A stretch of 64,000 bases of DNA from Paludibacter sp. (GCA_028710415.1 JAQTUE010000020.1:1-64000), one strand, 5' to 3'; shown: positions 50,476-61,499, numbered from the stretch's first letter. Translations and numbers: made by a program. The notes: generated from the sequence alone by a model not told the origin.

Positions 50476-51102
50476 TTATTTAACCTGAAAAAGCCAGGCA
50501 AGATTTACGGATAGATCAATGTTGTTGGAGGTTGAGAAATAATCGCGTTTAGTATCAGCAAATACATCACTTAACCCAAAGTTCGCCCTGGTATCCAGTT
50601 GAAGAACTTTTCCTTTTATATTGAAAAGAATTCCAAGGCCAGTACAAAGGCCATAATCAAAGGGGTGTTGCACTAAAGTAATATGTTGAAGATCTGTTGA
50701 ATTGGTTATCCCATTTACAAGAGTTCTTTCGGATATCAAATAACTGATTTTAGGCCCTAAATTGAAAAAGAACCTGTTTTTATGACCCACATAGATATGG
50801 GTCATAAAAGGTAATTCAATATAGTTTAATTGACGCGTATATAAACCGGATGCTTCTTTCCAGCCACGTTGTGAAAAATTCAATTCTGCCTGCATTCCTA
50901 CATTCTTTTCGGCAATGTATCTGAAAACAATCCCTCCGTTATATCCCATTAAAAATCCCTGGGGTACTGCCGGATTGAACAACACCATGGATTCTGTGAC
51001 TCCAAAGTTAGCACCAATGTACATTTCAGGTTTATCCAACCGCACCTGGGCGATTAGAGAGGCAGAAATTACGAGTAGTAATGAAATAAGGAGTTTTCGC
51101 AT
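50476..51102 (-). CDS. Outer-membrane beta-barrel protein (PorT-like)
   Basis: The 208-aa protein has a signal peptide ('LLISLLLVISASLIAQVRLD') and strands typical of the OMP_b-brl_2/PorT group: 'MYIGANFGVTESMVLFNPAV', 'NVGMQAELNFSQRGWKEASG', 'LNYIELPFMTHIYVG', 'RFFFNLGPKISYLISE', with the last strand 'IDLSVNLAWLFQVK'. PorT is a component of type IX secretion, but many paralogues of this fold have other roles. It follows the LysM gene by 19 bp, so they are co-transcribed. Confidence 0.82.
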   Translation of the reverse strand: MRKLLISLLLVISASLIAQVRLDKPEMYIGANFGVTESMVLFNPAVPQGFLMGYNGGIVFRYIAEKNVGMQAELNFSQRGWKEASGLYTRQLNYIELPFMTHIYVGHKNRFFFNLGPKISYLISERTLVNGITNSTDLQHITLVQHPFDYGLCTGLGILFNIKGKVLQLDTRANFGLSDVFADTKRDYFSTSNNIDLSVNLAWLFQVK

Positions 51103-51121
51103 AGTATATTATTTCATTTAT

Positions 51122-52945
51122 TTATTGAGCCTTGTCTTCACCCAGATAAACCCTTTGATTTATAAATCCGGAGTTAGCAGAAGTTCTTTCGAATAAAGGT
51201 TCCGATTGGATTCCCTTTATCAGATTATTCGAATTTATTTTATTGCCGAATTTACCCCCGTTACGATGGATCACTGAAATAAAGTAGTTAGACAGATCAT
51301 ATCCAAGTAAATCATACCGGGGAGAATCGGTTGTTACATCTTTTCCAAAATAACGGTCATACCCGCTATTAAACTGATCAACGGATTCAGTATTAAATTT
51401 AGTTATAAATGGTGATATAAATATACCTGCAGGCGTTTTTTCACTCTGGCTCCTCCAATTGTACTGTTTAAACAAAAGGATATCGAAAGTTTCTGATTCT
51501 GTTGTTAACGCATTGATATAAGTTCCTACATTTGAAAATTTATCTGAATTGAAGATAATCAGGTTTTTATCTCCTTTATGAAGGACAGTTTTAAAATTTA
51601 CGTTATCAGGATTGATCAGATCGATAGTTGAAAAATTCCTGTGTTCCTTGGTCATTTTCTTTTTCAACGTTTCAACCCTGATTCTACCGTCGTCCAAGGG
51701 ACTGATATCTTCAAGTTCAGCGAAAACGATGTGACAGTTTTTGTATTTGCCTGAAATCAAATCCGATATCATATCCAATTCTGTGTCGGGTCCCGGATTA
51801 AACTGGAACAGGTAAGGATTTGAATCAATATCGGGAACTTTCGAAGTAAAAGGGATCAGGGTATTGATTTTGTTTTCCTTTGCAAAATCTTCCACGATAG
51901 GCACCTGATTACTAAAGGCTGGTCCTATAATTAAATCAACAGCTTTTAATTCTGGGTTGTTCAATATCTCAGTAACCCTTTCTTCCGATTTTTCTGTATC
52001 GTATGTATATACTTCAAAGGATATTCCTTTTTGCTTGGCTTCATTGATTGCCAGGAGCGCTCCTTCATAGAAATTTACAAACCTGTCAACGCTTTGGTCT
52101 GTTTTTGGCTGGTCAAGCATGAATGGCAACAAGAATGCAATCCGGATAGTCTTTTTTTCTGAGCTTTTAAACAGGCTTGGTTTCTCAACTTCTTTATTAT
52201 TTTCTTTCGTGGCTTTTAATTCTAATTCAATACTGTCTTTTTTTGGTGCTTTAGGTTTAGTTACCTCTTTGGATGGAATCTTCAAATCCGATCCAACTAC
52301 AAGTTTTGAATCAGAACCTGGATTAATTTTAATAATATCAGGGATTTCAACTTTATACCGCCTGCTTATAGAAAATAATGTTTCTTCAGGTTGAACTTTA
52401 TGAGTAGTATATTTCGTTTTTTTATCTGCCGTATCGGCTTGAACTGCTTTAGAATCCTTACTTACAGTCTTTTCATTTTCTTTTTTCTTGATGTCCTTTA
52501 CCTGTTTTGGAATTTTTAAAACAATCCCATCGTGTAATCCTTTTTCAATACCGGGATTGTTTTTTACGATTTCTGATTCACTGACATTGTATTTTCGACT
52601 GATACTGAACAGGGTCTGTTTCTTATCAACTTTATGCAGAATAAAATCTTCATTTTGGGACGATTTTGCAACTGATTTCTTCCCTGCCTTTTTAGGAACC
52701 GGAATCAGTATCTGTTGACCGACCTTTAATCCTTCTTTTACTTCAGGGCTGGCTTTTATGATTTCATCCTTTGATATTTTGAATTTACGCCCGATTGCCA
52801 GTAATCCTTCACTGGGTTGAACAGTATATTGGTAGTATTCTACACCATTCACAGTGGTGACAGGATAGTTATTGTTCTGTGCAAGAGCAAGTAGTGGTAA
52901 GAGTAAAAATCCTGCAAGTATAAACCTGAATAATTGCTTTTTCAT
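51122..52945 (-). CDS. LysM-repeat protein with periplasmic-binding-protein-like domain
   Basis: The 607-aa secreted protein has a signal peptide to 'LLALAQNNN'. Three LysM repeats follow at ~40-82 ('SEGLLAIGRKFKISKDEII'), ~105-150 ('QTLFSISRKYNVSESEIV') and ~183-230 ('ETLFSISRRYKVEIPDIIKI'), separated by Lys/Ser-rich linkers. Residues ~265-600 are a type I periplasmic-binding fold ('IRIAFLLPFMLDQPKTDQSV', 'FYEGALLAINEAKQKGISFE', 'DLIIGPAFSNQVPIVEDFAK'). It is likely a peptidoglycan-bound scaffold or sensor; no transporter is adjacent. Confidence 0.9.
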   Translation of the reverse strand: MKKQLFRFILAGFLLLPLLALAQNNNYPVTTVNGVEYYQYTVQPSEGLLAIGRKFKISKDEIIKASPEVKEGLKVGQQILIPVPKKAGKKSVAKSSQNEDFILHKVDKKQTLFSISRKYNVSESEIVKNNPGIEKGLHDGIVLKIPKQVKDIKKKENEKTVSKDSKAVQADTADKKTKYTTHKVQPEETLFSISRRYKVEIPDIIKINPGSDSKLVVGSDLKIPSKEVTKPKAPKKDSIELELKATKENNKEVEKPSLFKSSEKKTIRIAFLLPFMLDQPKTDQSVDRFVNFYEGALLAINEAKQKGISFEVYTYDTEKSEERVTEILNNPELKAVDLIIGPAFSNQVPIVEDFAKENKINTLIPFTSKVPDIDSNPYLFQFNPGPDTELDMISDLISGKYKNCHIVFAELEDISPLDDGRIRVETLKKKMTKEHRNFSTIDLINPDNVNFKTVLHKGDKNLIIFNSDKFSNVGTYINALTTESETFDILLFKQYNWRSQSEKTPAGIFISPFITKFNTESVDQFNSGYDRYFGKDVTTDSPRYDLLGYDLSNYFISVIHRNGGKFGNKINSNNLIKGIQSEPLFERTSANSGFINQRVYLGEDKAQ

Positions 52946-52983
52946 TTCGTTGTTCGTTACAATTTGATTTTTAGTAACAATTG

Positions 52984-53016
52984 CAAAAGTACTAAAAATA
53001 AATTTTATCAGGCAAC
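52984..53016 (-). promoter_or_regulatory. Possible promoter of the LysM gene
   Basis: Complement of CAAAAGTA (52984-52991) gives TACTTTTG, a TAnnTTTG -7 box; GTTG lies 21 nt further upstream. The spacing is slightly long. Confidence 0.4.
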
Positions 53017-53040
53017 ACAGGGTAATAAATCGGAGTTTTT

Positions 53041-53070
53041 TTTGTTATTGATAAGAAAGATGTACATTTG
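53041..53070 (+). promoter_or_regulatory. Bacteroidetes-type promoter of the gliding-CTD gene
   Basis: TTTG at 53041-53044, an 18-nt spacer and TACATTTG at 53063-53070 match the -33/-7 consensus. The ATG is 36 bp downstream. Confidence 0.6.
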
Positions 53071-53105
53071 CATACGATATACTATATAGCAAATTTTACC
53101 TGCCC

Positions 53106-54365
53106 ATGAGAAAAATAATTTTGTCTACATGCCTTTGTTTAATAGCTGTGTTTACATCGGCTGTAAAACTCACTTCTACAACCGGAAAACCTTATACCAC
53201 ATTTCCTGGAATTGGTTATGTTTTTATATTTAACGGATTAACGGATGCCAGTAAAGTGACTTACGACAGCATTCCTACGAATGTGAAATGGTATCGGTTT
53301 TCAGATACAACTACACCCGTTTATACGGGTGTTGATTCATTTGATCAACTGGAAAATAATAAAGGATATATTTTAGAAGAAGCAAATGGGAACCGGATTA
53401 CCTTTTGGGTAATTGATTATAAACTATATAAACCGGTTAGCATAGAACCGGAAAACAATCCAACAGGACAATGTCAGAATGTAACTTTAAATTTATCAAT
53501 TCCAACTATCAGTTACACGACATTGGCTGGAAGCTCGCAGGTTATACCTCGTGATTTTATAATAAGTTATAAGACTCTGAGTAATTGGACTGAAAGTAAA
53601 GGGTGGGAAAAAAGGGATACTACTTATAACATTATTGCTCCTGCAGTTCAACGTTCAGTTCCAGCCCCATATTGTGATACGAAATTCTTATTGATAGGGG
53701 ATCAGTTTGCTACTGCCCTTGGTATTAATAAGGATACAGTATCCAGCACAGACTATGTGACTAGTGCTGTAATAAGCCATTTAACTACCAATGTCAATTC
53801 CCGTCAACATGATAAAAACAATGAAGGAAGCGCACCATCAGGTTTACAACCTATTAATTTTTCAGCACCCATCGATGTACATTTTCTAAGTAATGCTAAT
53901 GTACCAACTGCCCAATTTTATAAATGGGGTATATATAAAGATAATGTTTTAATTATTAACCGCACCGATGTAGACCACCGGTATACATTTAATGAAACAG
54001 GAACTTATAAAGTGAAATTGACAGTCAGCAATTCTACCTGTTCATTTACCGATTCCCTGACTATTGTGGTTACCGAATCTGCTATCTACGTTCCGAATGT
54101 ATTTACTCCAAATGGTGACAATGTAAATGATGAGTTCAGGATTGGGTATAAATCACTAATCAGTTTTCAATGCTGGGTGTATAACCGTTGGGGCAGGCAA
54201 GTCTATTACTGGACTGATCCTACAAAAGGATGGGATGGAAATATTAATGGAAAAAAGGCAGTTCCGGGTCCATATTTCTATGTCATCAAGGCAGTCGGAT
54301 CTGATAAGAAAGTATATAAAATGAAGGGAGATATCAATCTATTACGTGGTACAGGAAATCAATAA
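53106..54365 (+). CDS. Secreted protein with PKD-like domain and gliding-motility-type sorting domain
   Basis: The 419-aa protein has a signal peptide ('IILSTCLCLIAVFTSAVKLT'). The N-terminal ~230 residues are unassigned. A PKD-like domain lies at ~250-325 ('DHRYTFNETGTYKVKLTVSN'). The C-terminal ~90 residues are the type B type-IX-secretion sorting domain ('YVPNVFTPNGDNVNDEFRIG', 'VYNRWGRQVYYWTDPTKGWD', 'GPYFYVIKAVGSDKKVYKMK'). It should be exported by T9SS; this domain usually ends very large adhesins, so at 419 aa it is a small member. Monocistronic. Confidence 0.9.
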   Translation: MRKIILSTCLCLIAVFTSAVKLTSTTGKPYTTFPGIGYVFIFNGLTDASKVTYDSIPTNVKWYRFSDTTTPVYTGVDSFDQLENNKGYILEEANGNRITFWVIDYKLYKPVSIEPENNPTGQCQNVTLNLSIPTISYTTLAGSSQVIPRDFIISYKTLSNWTESKGWEKRDTTYNIIAPAVQRSVPAPYCDTKFLLIGDQFATALGINKDTVSSTDYVTSAVISHLTTNVNSRQHDKNNEGSAPSGLQPINFSAPIDVHFLSNANVPTAQFYKWGIYKDNVLIINRTDVDHRYTFNETGTYKVKLTVSNSTCSFTDSLTIVVTESAIYVPNVFTPNGDNVNDEFRIGYKSLISFQCWVYNRWGRQVYYWTDPTKGWDGNINGKKAVPGPYFYVIKAVGSDKKVYKMKGDINLLRGTGNQ

Positions 54366-54386
54366 GATATTTCATTAAAAAAAATA

Positions 54387-54422
54387 CAGCAAATAGTTGA
54401 AACTACTTGCTGCATTTTTTTT
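54387..54422 (+). terminator. Rho-independent terminator
   Basis: 'CAGCAAATAGTT' / 'AACTACTTGCTG' stem (one mismatch, 2-nt loop) followed by CATTTTTTTT, 22 bases after the stop of the gliding-CTD gene. Confidence 0.88.
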
Positions 54423-54434
54423 ATGCCTGTTCTA

Positions 54435-55187
54435 TTATTTTTGTACCAGATACATGCTACAAACACCAAATGTAAACTTGCGGTATTTGTTTAATTTGAA
54501 CCCGTTTTTTTTCATGATTTCAATGAGACGTTCACCATTTGGGAATGCATGCATCGAAGCAGTCAAATAATCATAGGCAATCTTGTCACTCGACAGGTAT
54601 TTAGCAGTCATCCTTACAAATACCTTTGTATACAGTTGATATCCTTTGAATAACAATCCTTTTTGCGGTTCATTCATTTCCAGAATCAACAAATGCCCTC
54701 CCGGTCTCAGAACACGGTTAATCTGTTTTAAACTTTCATCCAGTTTTTCAAAATTGCGTATTCCAAAAGCAATGGTTGCTGCATCAAAACTCTCATTGGC
54801 AAAAGTCAGGTTCGAACAGTCCTGGACCTCTAAATCAATTTTATCAGTTAAATTCGCATTTGCCACTTTGATACGACCCATATCAAGCATTTTGGCTGAT
54901 ATATCCACACCAGTCACATGTTCCGGATTCAGATACTGATAGGATTTGATGCACATATCGGCTGTACCGGCAGCAATGTCGAGGATTTGTTTGGGATTAT
55001 ATTTTTTGAGGGCAAGTAATGACTGTTTGCGCCACACCCGAGCCATCCCCCAGGACATAATATCATTGAATTTATCGTACTTATCGGAAATAGTATTAAA
55101 CATCCGGGCTAATTGCACCGTTTTTTCTTCTTCCTGATTATAGGGTTTTACTTTCGTAAAATCTGTTGTTGGTTTAATTTTATTCAT
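54435..55187 (-). CDS. ubiE: Demethylmenaquinone C-methyltransferase
   Basis: SAM-dependent enzyme for the last step of menaquinone synthesis (also called MenG). The 250-aa product carries motif I 'KQILDIAAGTADMCIKSYQY', 'HVTGVDISAKMLDMGRIKVA' and the signature region 'DAATIAFGIRNFEKLDESLK', and ends 'TFGVCSMYLVQK'. In a Bacteroidales context the quinone is menaquinone, used in fumarate reduction during propionate/succinate fermentation. Confidence 0.94.
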   Translation of the reverse strand: MNKIKPTTDFTKVKPYNQEEEKTVQLARMFNTISDKYDKFNDIMSWGMARVWRKQSLLALKKYNPKQILDIAAGTADMCIKSYQYLNPEHVTGVDISAKMLDMGRIKVANANLTDKIDLEVQDCSNLTFANESFDAATIAFGIRNFEKLDESLKQINRVLRPGGHLLILEMNEPQKGLLFKGYQLYTKVFVRMTAKYLSSDKIAYDYLTASMHAFPNGERLIEIMKKNGFKLNKYRKFTFGVCSMYLVQK

Positions 55188-55269
55188 TTTTTTAGTTTAC
55201 CGAAAGAACGAGAAATTTTGTTTACTTAAGCTTTCACTCAATAATAAATAATTCAATCTTCCTTTCGAA

Positions 55270-56085
55270 TTAGAACTTATAACAAAAATACATTCCGGTT
55301 TGTTGTAGATTAAGAATTGGGGTCATCGTAATATTTTCTGGGAAAAGCTTCATTACGCCATCATATGCCCAATAAGTAGCGTTGGTCATTAAAATCCCAA
55401 CACCGGCTCCTATCAGGACGTCACTCGTCCAGTGGTCATTATTGGCAATACGAGCTATTCCTACCCACGAGGCTGCAGCATACCCACCTACAGAAATCCA
55501 GGGACTGATATATCCCAGTTCATGATCTAAAAAGGTAGCAGCTACAAATGCCATGGCTGTATGCTGGGAAGGAAGCGAATAACTGTCAGTGGAAGATGAC
55601 GTACGTCCGGGACGTAATGACTTAGTAAGCTTCTTTCCGTTATTAACCACAAAATCGCTGGCAATATATGAAAATGCTAATATTACAGACTTGTCAATAA
55701 ACTTGTGCGTGGATTTCAATCCGCAAAAACTTAATGCATAAGCAACAACTGAAGGTGCATAGCGTATTTCGTCTTCCAGTAAAAAATCATGTTGCAGACC
55801 ATTCAGCGAAAGATTAATATTATGTGACTGATCAGCAGGATTCCAATTCCAGCTTAATTTATTCTGAAGGCTTACTTTTAAACCCGGGATACTAATGATT
55901 GCGGCGCCACCCAATGCAAGGCTTAATGGAACTACACTCTCCCTGGCATAACGTGATTGATACCATTTCCCATAAGATTCATGATTACCTGTCGAAGTTG
56001 AATCGATTACTTTCAGGGTATCGGTTTGTGCTACCGACCTGATGCTGAATAATAATACTAATATTATAATCGGCAGGATTTTCAT
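55270..56085 (-). CDS. PAP2-family phosphatase, membrane or periplasmic
   Basis: The 271-aa product has an N-terminal signal or anchor ('ILPIIILVLLFSIRSVAQT'). The acid-phosphatase motifs are all present: 'KKLTKSLRPGR', 'YSLPSQHTAMAFVAATFLDH' and 'ASWVGIARIANNDHWTSDV'. Members remove phosphate from phosphatidate, undecaprenyl pyrophosphate or lipid A. Three bases separate it from lgt upstream, so the two form an operon of lipid-handling envelope enzymes. The exact lipid substrate is unknown. Confidence 0.9.
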   Translation of the reverse strand: MKILPIIILVLLFSIRSVAQTDTLKVIDSTSTGNHESYGKWYQSRYARESVVPLSLALGGAAIISIPGLKVSLQNKLSWNWNPADQSHNINLSLNGLQHDFLLEDEIRYAPSVVAYALSFCGLKSTHKFIDKSVILAFSYIASDFVVNNGKKLTKSLRPGRTSSSTDSYSLPSQHTAMAFVAATFLDHELGYISPWISVGGYAAASWVGIARIANNDHWTSDVLIGAGVGILMTNATYWAYDGVMKLFPENITMTPILNLQQTGMYFCYKF

Positions 56086-56088
56086 GGA

Positions 56089-56943
56089 CTATGAAATTTT
56101 AGCGACAGGAGTTTTAAAGCTCCTGGCTATCAGCCAAATTCCCCAAATTATAAATGGCAGACTTAGAATCTGGCCCATATTTAAAGTTAAGTTTGATTCA
56201 AATACCTCCTGATTATTTTTAATGAATTCCAGTGCAAACCGGGTTCCAAAAATACCAATCAAAAAAACGCCAAAAATCAAGCCGTTTTTTTTGTATGCTT
56301 CCTTCTTCCAATACATCCACCATAATACGGCGAATGTAATCAGGCAATAGATCATTTCATAGATTTGTGTAGGATGCATAGGCTGAGTTTCGCCTGTACG
56401 TACAAAAATAAATCCCCATGGTAATGAAGTAGCACTACCATATATTTCAGAATTCATTAAATTACCAAACCGTATGCAGACTCCACAAATTGCAACCCCA
56501 ATAACCAGACGGTCGAATATCCATACATATCCTTTTTTAGAAACATTTTTATTAAAGAAATACATTGCAATTAATATTCCAAATGCACCTCCATGACTCG
56601 CTAATCCTCCTCGCCAAATGTATAAAAGTTCCCAGGGATGTGACAGATAGTGATTCCCATATTCAAATGTTATTCCAAGAATTGTAACAGGCTCTTTTAG
56701 CAATTGCCATTCATAGAAAAAACAATGACCGAGACGGGCACCCAGAATAGCTCCAACAACTGCGTATAAAAACAGTTTATCCAACCAGGCTTCCGGAAGT
56801 TTCTCATGTTTGAAAAGTCGTTGAACAATCAATAATGCAAACCAGATCCCGGCCGCCCATAATAATCCGTACCAACGAATGGTAAACGGACCAACATGTA
56901 CTAATACAGGATCAACATTCCAGGTTATAAAGTCGAGCATCAT
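56089..56943 (-). CDS. lgt: Prolipoprotein diacylglyceryl transferase
   Basis: Inner-membrane enzyme that moves diacylglycerol to the lipobox Cys of prolipoproteins, the first step for the many lipoproteins in this window. 284 aa with seven membrane segments; 'FTIRWYGLLWAAGIWFALLI', 'GARLGHCFFYEW', the signature 'CIRFGNLMNSEIYGSATSLP' and 'PMHPTQIYEMIYCLITF'. Two adjacent ATG codons at the start (56943 or 56940). Confidence 0.96.
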   Translation of the reverse strand: MMLDFITWNVDPVLVHVGPFTIRWYGLLWAAGIWFALLIVQRLFKHEKLPEAWLDKLFLYAVVGAILGARLGHCFFYEWQLLKEPVTILGITFEYGNHYLSHPWELLYIWRGGLASHGGAFGILIAMYFFNKNVSKKGYVWIFDRLVIGVAICGVCIRFGNLMNSEIYGSATSLPWGFIFVRTGETQPMHPTQIYEMIYCLITFAVLWWMYWKKEAYKKNGLIFGVFLIGIFGTRFALEFIKNNQEVFESNLTLNMGQILSLPFIIWGIWLIARSFKTPVAKIS

Positions 56944-57042
56944 ACTATTCTGTGTTTAAATAATTTATTCAGATTGAAATCCCGGGTATTTGTTGAAATC
57001 TAAAATTGTTAATATATTTAAGGTTGCTAATTTCCTCAATAA

Positions 57043-60000
57043 TTATGCATTCACAGCTGCACCATGGCAGTTTTTATATTTCTTTCCACTACCGCAAGGA
57101 CAAGGATCGTTTCGCCCAACTTTTTTCTCAACACGTATTGGTTCCTGATGTTGGGGTTCTCGGGTATCCTGCTTGGTGGGATCTTCACTTCTTCCACCAA
57201 CTTCATCTTTCTGGGTTTTGTATTTACTCAGGTCCATACGTTGACTTGGCCTTGCTTCACGTACCTGCTCAGGTTCACGCATAGGGATCTGTCCGCGCAT
57301 CAATACAGCCAGGACTTTACGATTGATCGAATCAATCATTTCCTTGAACAGGCCGAATGATTCGAGTTTATAAATTAATAACGGGTCCTTTTGTTCATAG
57401 CTTGCATTCTGGACAGAATTACGCAATTCGTCCAACTGACGAAGATGTTCTTTCCACTCATCATCTATAACAAACAGTAATGTTTGTTTTTCAAATGCTT
57501 TTACAACCTCACGGGCCTCCGATTTATAAGCTGTTTCCAAATGGGCCGTGATATTAAATACTCTTTTCCCATCGGATACCGGAATAAGGATACTTTCATA
57601 CTGTTGTCCTTTTTGTTCGTAAACCTGTTTGATCACCGGATAAGCAATTGTAGCCAGTTTGTCCATTTTACGTTTAAAAGTTTCCATTGCTGCATCAGCC
57701 ACCATGTCACTTAACGTACTTATTTTTGTTGAACTAAATTCTTCTTCCTTGAATGGAACATCCATGGCAAAGACTTTCAACAGGTCAATCTCCAATTCTT
57801 CAAAGTCACCGCTGTTTCGTGCATTCTCTACAATGTTTTCGGCAGTGTCATAGATCATATTGGTAATATCAACTCCGATACGTTCACCCATTAAGGCATG
57901 GCGACGTTTAGAATAGACTACCTCACGTTGTGAGTTCATAACATCATCATATTCCAGCAATCGCTTACGAATTCCAAAGTTATTTTCTTCTACTTTCTTC
58001 TGGGCACGTTCGATGGATTTCGAAATCATGGAATGTTCAATCATTTCACCTTCTTCGAATCCCAATCTGTCCATGATGCCTGAAATACGTTCAGAACCAA
58101 AAAGACGCATTAAATCATCTTCAAGGGATACATAGAAAATAGAAGACCCCGGATCACCCTGACGTCCGGCACGACCTCTTAACTGACGGTCAACACGTCT
58201 ACTTTCATGACGTTCTGTACCGATAATAGCAAGACCACCCGCAGTTTTCACTTCTGGTGTCAGCTTGATATCGGTACCACGACCAGCCATGTTGGTTGCT
58301 ATGGTGACAGTTCCGCTTTGTCCTGCTGCAGCTACAATTTCAGCTTCCCGTTGGTGTAACTTGGCATTCAATACATTGTGTTTGATCTTGCGTCCATTCA
58401 GCATTCGGCTAAGTAATTCCGATATTTCTACCGATGTAGTACCTACCAAAACAGGACGTCCTGCTGCTACTAAACGGTCAATTTCTTCAATGACAGCTGT
58501 ATATTTTTCACGTTTAGTTTTATAAACGCGGTCTTCCATGTCATTACGGGCGATTGGACGGTTGGTTGGAATCACCACTACATCCAGCTTGTAGATATCC
58601 CACAACTCACCGGCTTCTGTTTCTGCCGTTCCGGTCATACCAGAAAGTTTGTGATACATGCGGAAATAATTCTGCAATGTAATGGTGGCAAATGTTTGTG
58701 TTGCTGCCTCAATAGTCACATTTTCTTTCGCTTCAATAGCCTGGTGTAATCCATCAGAATATCGGCGGCCGTCCATGATACGTCCTGTTTGTTCATCAAC
58801 AATTTTTACCTTGTTTTCCATAACCACATATTCCACATCTTTTTCAAACAGGGTATAGGCTTTCAGCAATTGGTTAATGGTATGTACCCGTTCCGATTTC
58901 ACGGAATAGGTAAGCAGGATATCGTCTTTCTTTGATTGTTTGTCTTCAGGTGAAATAGTTTTGTCCTTTTCTAAGTCGGCAATTTCGCTACCTACATCAG
59001 GCAAAACAAAGAATTGGGCATCGTCGGTATTATCTGTGATTAAATCAATTCCCTTATCGGTAAGCTCTATCGTATTATTTTTTTCATCAATTACAAAGTA
59101 GAGTGGGTCGGTGGCAACATGCATATTCCTGTTGTTTTCCTGCATGTAAAACTCTTCTGTTTTAAGTAAAAGCGCTTTTATTCCCTGTTCACTCAAATAC
59201 TTAATTAAAGGCTTGTTCTTAGGCATCCCTTTGTAGGAACGGAACAATGCCAATGCACCTTCTTCCTGTACTTTTTTATCTTCCGATTTCAACAAATTAC
59301 GGGCATCGGCCAGATATTTTGTTGCAAGGCTTTTTTGGGTATTAACCAGACGTTCTACTTTCGGTTTAAGTTCTTCAAATAACTGGTCTTCACCTTTTGG
59401 TACAGGACCGGAAATAATCAATGGGGTACGGGCATCATCAATCAACACAGAGTCAACCTCATCCACAATCGCATAATTATGTTTGCGTTGTACCAGGTCT
59501 AACGGCGCAGTTGCCATATTGTCACGCAGGTAGTCAAACCCAAACTCATTGTTGGTACCAAAGGTAATATCGGCTAAATAAGCTAAACGGCGTTCTTCTG
59601 AATTAGGACGGTGACGGTCGATACAATCTACTGTCAGGCCATGGAACATATAAAGAGGTCCCATCCATTCGGAGTCACGTTTTGACAAGTAATCATTCAC
59701 CGTAACCAAATGCACGCCATTGCGTGTCAGGGCGTTAAGGAAAACGGGTAATGTAGCTACCAAAGTCTTTCCTTCCCCTGTTCCCATTTCCGAAATCTTG
59801 CCTTTATGCAGCACAACTCCACCAAACAGCTGTACATCATAGTGTACCATTTCCCACTTGATCAGTGAACCACCCGCAGTCCATTCGTTTTTGTAATGTG
59901 CCTTGTCACCCTGAATGCTGACAAAGTCATGTTTTGTTGCCAGTTCACGGTCAAAATCATTGGCAGTGACAATCACTTCTGAGTTTTCGGTTAACCGTCT

Positions 60001-60354
60001 TGCAGTATCTTTCATAATACTGAAAGCTTCCGGTAATACCTCATCTAATATTTCCTCGTACTTGGATGTTATTTCTTTTTCAAGTTTGTCGATTTCTATG
60101 TAAATCTTTTCACGAAGATCGATTTCAGTTTCTTCAATGCTGGCTTTCAGTTCATCAATACGGGCGAATTCGGTTGCCACATAATCCTGAATTCTTGTTT
60201 TAAGAGTTTCTGTACGAGCCCTTAATTCATCGTTTGAAAGACCAACGATTCCCTCATAAACCGCTTTAATTTTATCTACAACCGGGGATATCTCCTTCAA
60301 GTCACGTGTCCCTTTATTCCCCAGTATTTTTCCTAAAAAATCATTAAATCCCAT
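57043..60354 (-). CDS. secA: Protein translocase ATPase SecA
   Basis: Motor of Sec-dependent export. The track start is 3 codons earlier; '[20 protein letters not shown]' at 60354 matches SecA N-termini. About 1103 aa, longer than E. coli SecA (901), as usual in Bacteroidetes because of insertions. Walker A '[14 protein letters not shown]' near residue 190, DEAD-like '[20 protein letters not shown]', helicase motifs '[14 protein letters not shown]' and '[20 protein letters not shown]', and the C-terminal SEC-C zinc motif '[20 protein letters not shown]'. Monocistronic. Confidence 0.97.
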   Translation of the reverse strand: MGFNDFLGKILGNKGTRDLKEISPVVDKIKAVYEGIVGLSNDELRARTETLKTRIQDYVATEFARIDELKASIEETEIDLREKIYIEIDKLEKEITSKYEEILDEVLPEAFSIMKDTARRLTENSEVIVTANDFDRELATKHDFVSIQGDKAHYKNEWTAGGSLIKWEMVHYDVQLFGGVVLHKGKISEMGTGEGKTLVATLPVFLNALTRNGVHLVTVNDYLSKRDSEWMGPLYMFHGLTVDCIDRHRPNSEERRLAYLADITFGTNNEFGFDYLRDNMATAPLDLVQRKHNYAIVDEVDSVLIDDARTPLIISGPVPKGEDQLFEELKPKVERLVNTQKSLATKYLADARNLLKSEDKKVQEEGALALFRSYKGMPKNKPLIKYLSEQGIKALLLKTEEFYMQENNRNMHVATDPLYFVIDEKNNTIELTDKGIDLITDNTDDAQFFVLPDVGSEIADLEKDKTISPEDKQSKKDDILLTYSVKSERVHTINQLLKAYTLFEKDVEYVVMENKVKIVDEQTGRIMDGRRYSDGLHQAIEAKENVTIEAATQTFATITLQNYFRMYHKLSGMTGTAETEAGELWDIYKLDVVVIPTNRPIARNDMEDRVYKTKREKYTAVIEEIDRLVAAGRPVLVGTTSVEISELLSRMLNGRKIKHNVLNAKLHQREAEIVAAAGQSGTVTIATNMAGRGTDIKLTPEVKTAGGLAIIGTERHESRRVDRQLRGRAGRQGDPGSSIFYVSLEDDLMRLFGSERISGIMDRLGFEEGEMIEHSMISKSIERAQKKVEENNFGIRKRLLEYDDVMNSQREVVYSKRRHALMGERIGVDITNMIYDTAENIVENARNSGDFEELEIDLLKVFAMDVPFKEEEFSSTKISTLSDMVADAAMETFKRKMDKLATIAYPVIKQVYEQKGQQYESILIPVSDGKRVFNITAHLETAYKSEAREVVKAFEKQTLLFVIDDEWKEHLRQLDELRNSVQNASYEQKDPLLIYKLESFGLFKEMIDSINRKVLAVLMRGQIPMREPEQVREARPSQRMDLSKYKTQKDEVGGRSEDPTKQDTREPQHQEPIRVEKKVGRNDPCPCGSGKKYKNCHGAAVNA

Positions 60355-60493
60355 ATATTTCAATGTTTTATATTATTGTGTCGTTTAGTTTTTGTTTGTT
60401 TTGTCAGCTTTTCTTAAAAAGACTGACAAAGATAGTAATTTTCCCTGTTAAAAACGAGTACTTTGCTAATTTATTAGACATTGCTATTAAAAC

Positions 60494-60522
60494 AAAAAAC
60501 GCTCCAAATTTCTTTGAAGCGC
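60494..60522 (-). terminator. Terminator of fabG
   Basis: Minus strand: CGCTTCAAA / TTTGGAGCG (one G-T pair) with a short loop, then T6. About 40 bases after the fabG stop. Confidence 0.75.
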
Positions 60523-60559
60523 TTAATTGTAAATAGTAAATATTTAAATCGTAAATGTC

Positions 60560-61306
60560 TTAGGTGTTCATTCCACCGCAAACATTGATCACTTGTCCGC
60601 TTACATAACTGGATAAATCGGAAGCAAGGAAAAGAGTTACCTTAGCGACTTCATCTGGGCTACCACCACGACGCAAAGGAATTGCTTCGTTCCATTTTGC
60701 ACGTTGGTCATCGCTAAGTGCATGAGTCATTTCGGTTTCAATAAATCCGGGGGCAATAGCATTGGCACGTATACCACGGGATCCTAATTCTTTTGCAACT
60801 GATTTTGCTAAACCAATCATACCTGCTTTTGAAGCTGAATAGTTTGCTTGTCCTGCATTCCCTGAAACACCAACCACAGAGCTCATGTTAATGATACTGC
60901 CATTCTTTTGTTTCATCATGATAGGAGTAACAGCATGAATGAAATTAAAAGCTGATTTCAGGTTTACATTGATTACTGCATCCCATTGTCCTTCACTCAT
61001 ACGCATCATCAAACCATCTTTCGTGATACCGGCATTGTTTACCAATATATCAATATGACCAAATTCCTTATGAATTTCGTTGACAACAGTGTGGGTTTCT
61101 TCAAAGTTGGCTGCATTCGAAGCATATCCTTTGGCTTTTACACCAAAAGCTTCAATTTCAGCCTGTGTCGCAAGGGCATTTTCGTCGATGTTCAAATCGG
61201 TAAAAGCAATATCAGCACCTTCGCTGGCTAATTTAAGGGCAATTGCTTTTCCAATACCACGTGCAGCTCCGGTTACGATAGCTACTTTTCCTTCTAATAA
61301 TTTCAT
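60560..61306 (-). CDS. fabG: 3-oxoacyl-[acyl-carrier-protein] reductase
   Basis: NADPH-dependent reduction of beta-ketoacyl-ACP in fatty acid synthesis. The 248-aa product has 'VTGAARGIGKAIALKLASEG', 'DILVNNAGITKDGLMMRMSE', the catalytic 'GNAGQANYSASKAGMIGLAK' and 'APGFIETEMTHALSDDQRAK', the last typical of FabG. A -7-like TATCTTTG (complement of 61439-61446) lies about 130 bp upstream. Monocistronic. Confidence 0.94.
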   Translation of the reverse strand: MKLLEGKVAIVTGAARGIGKAIALKLASEGADIAFTDLNIDENALATQAEIEAFGVKAKGYASNAANFEETHTVVNEIHKEFGHIDILVNNAGITKDGLMMRMSEGQWDAVINVNLKSAFNFIHAVTPIMMKQKNGSIINMSSVVGVSGNAGQANYSASKAGMIGLAKSVAKELGSRGIRANAIAPGFIETEMTHALSDDQRAKWNEAIPLRRGGSPDEVAKVTLFLASDLSSYVSGQVINVCGGMNT

Positions 61307-61499
61307 GTTTATGATTTTAATTGTTTAACACCTGGTTCATATTGTCTGATTCAAATTCCGATTTTTAATGTAAAATCTGGTTGAAAATAAACATCTATAA
61401 AAACGTGTTTCTAAAATGAATTATAAAAATTTCGGTGGCAAAGATAGTGCTTTTTTCCTAAACAAGTAAAAAACCTGCATAAAATGCACTCTTTTGTGC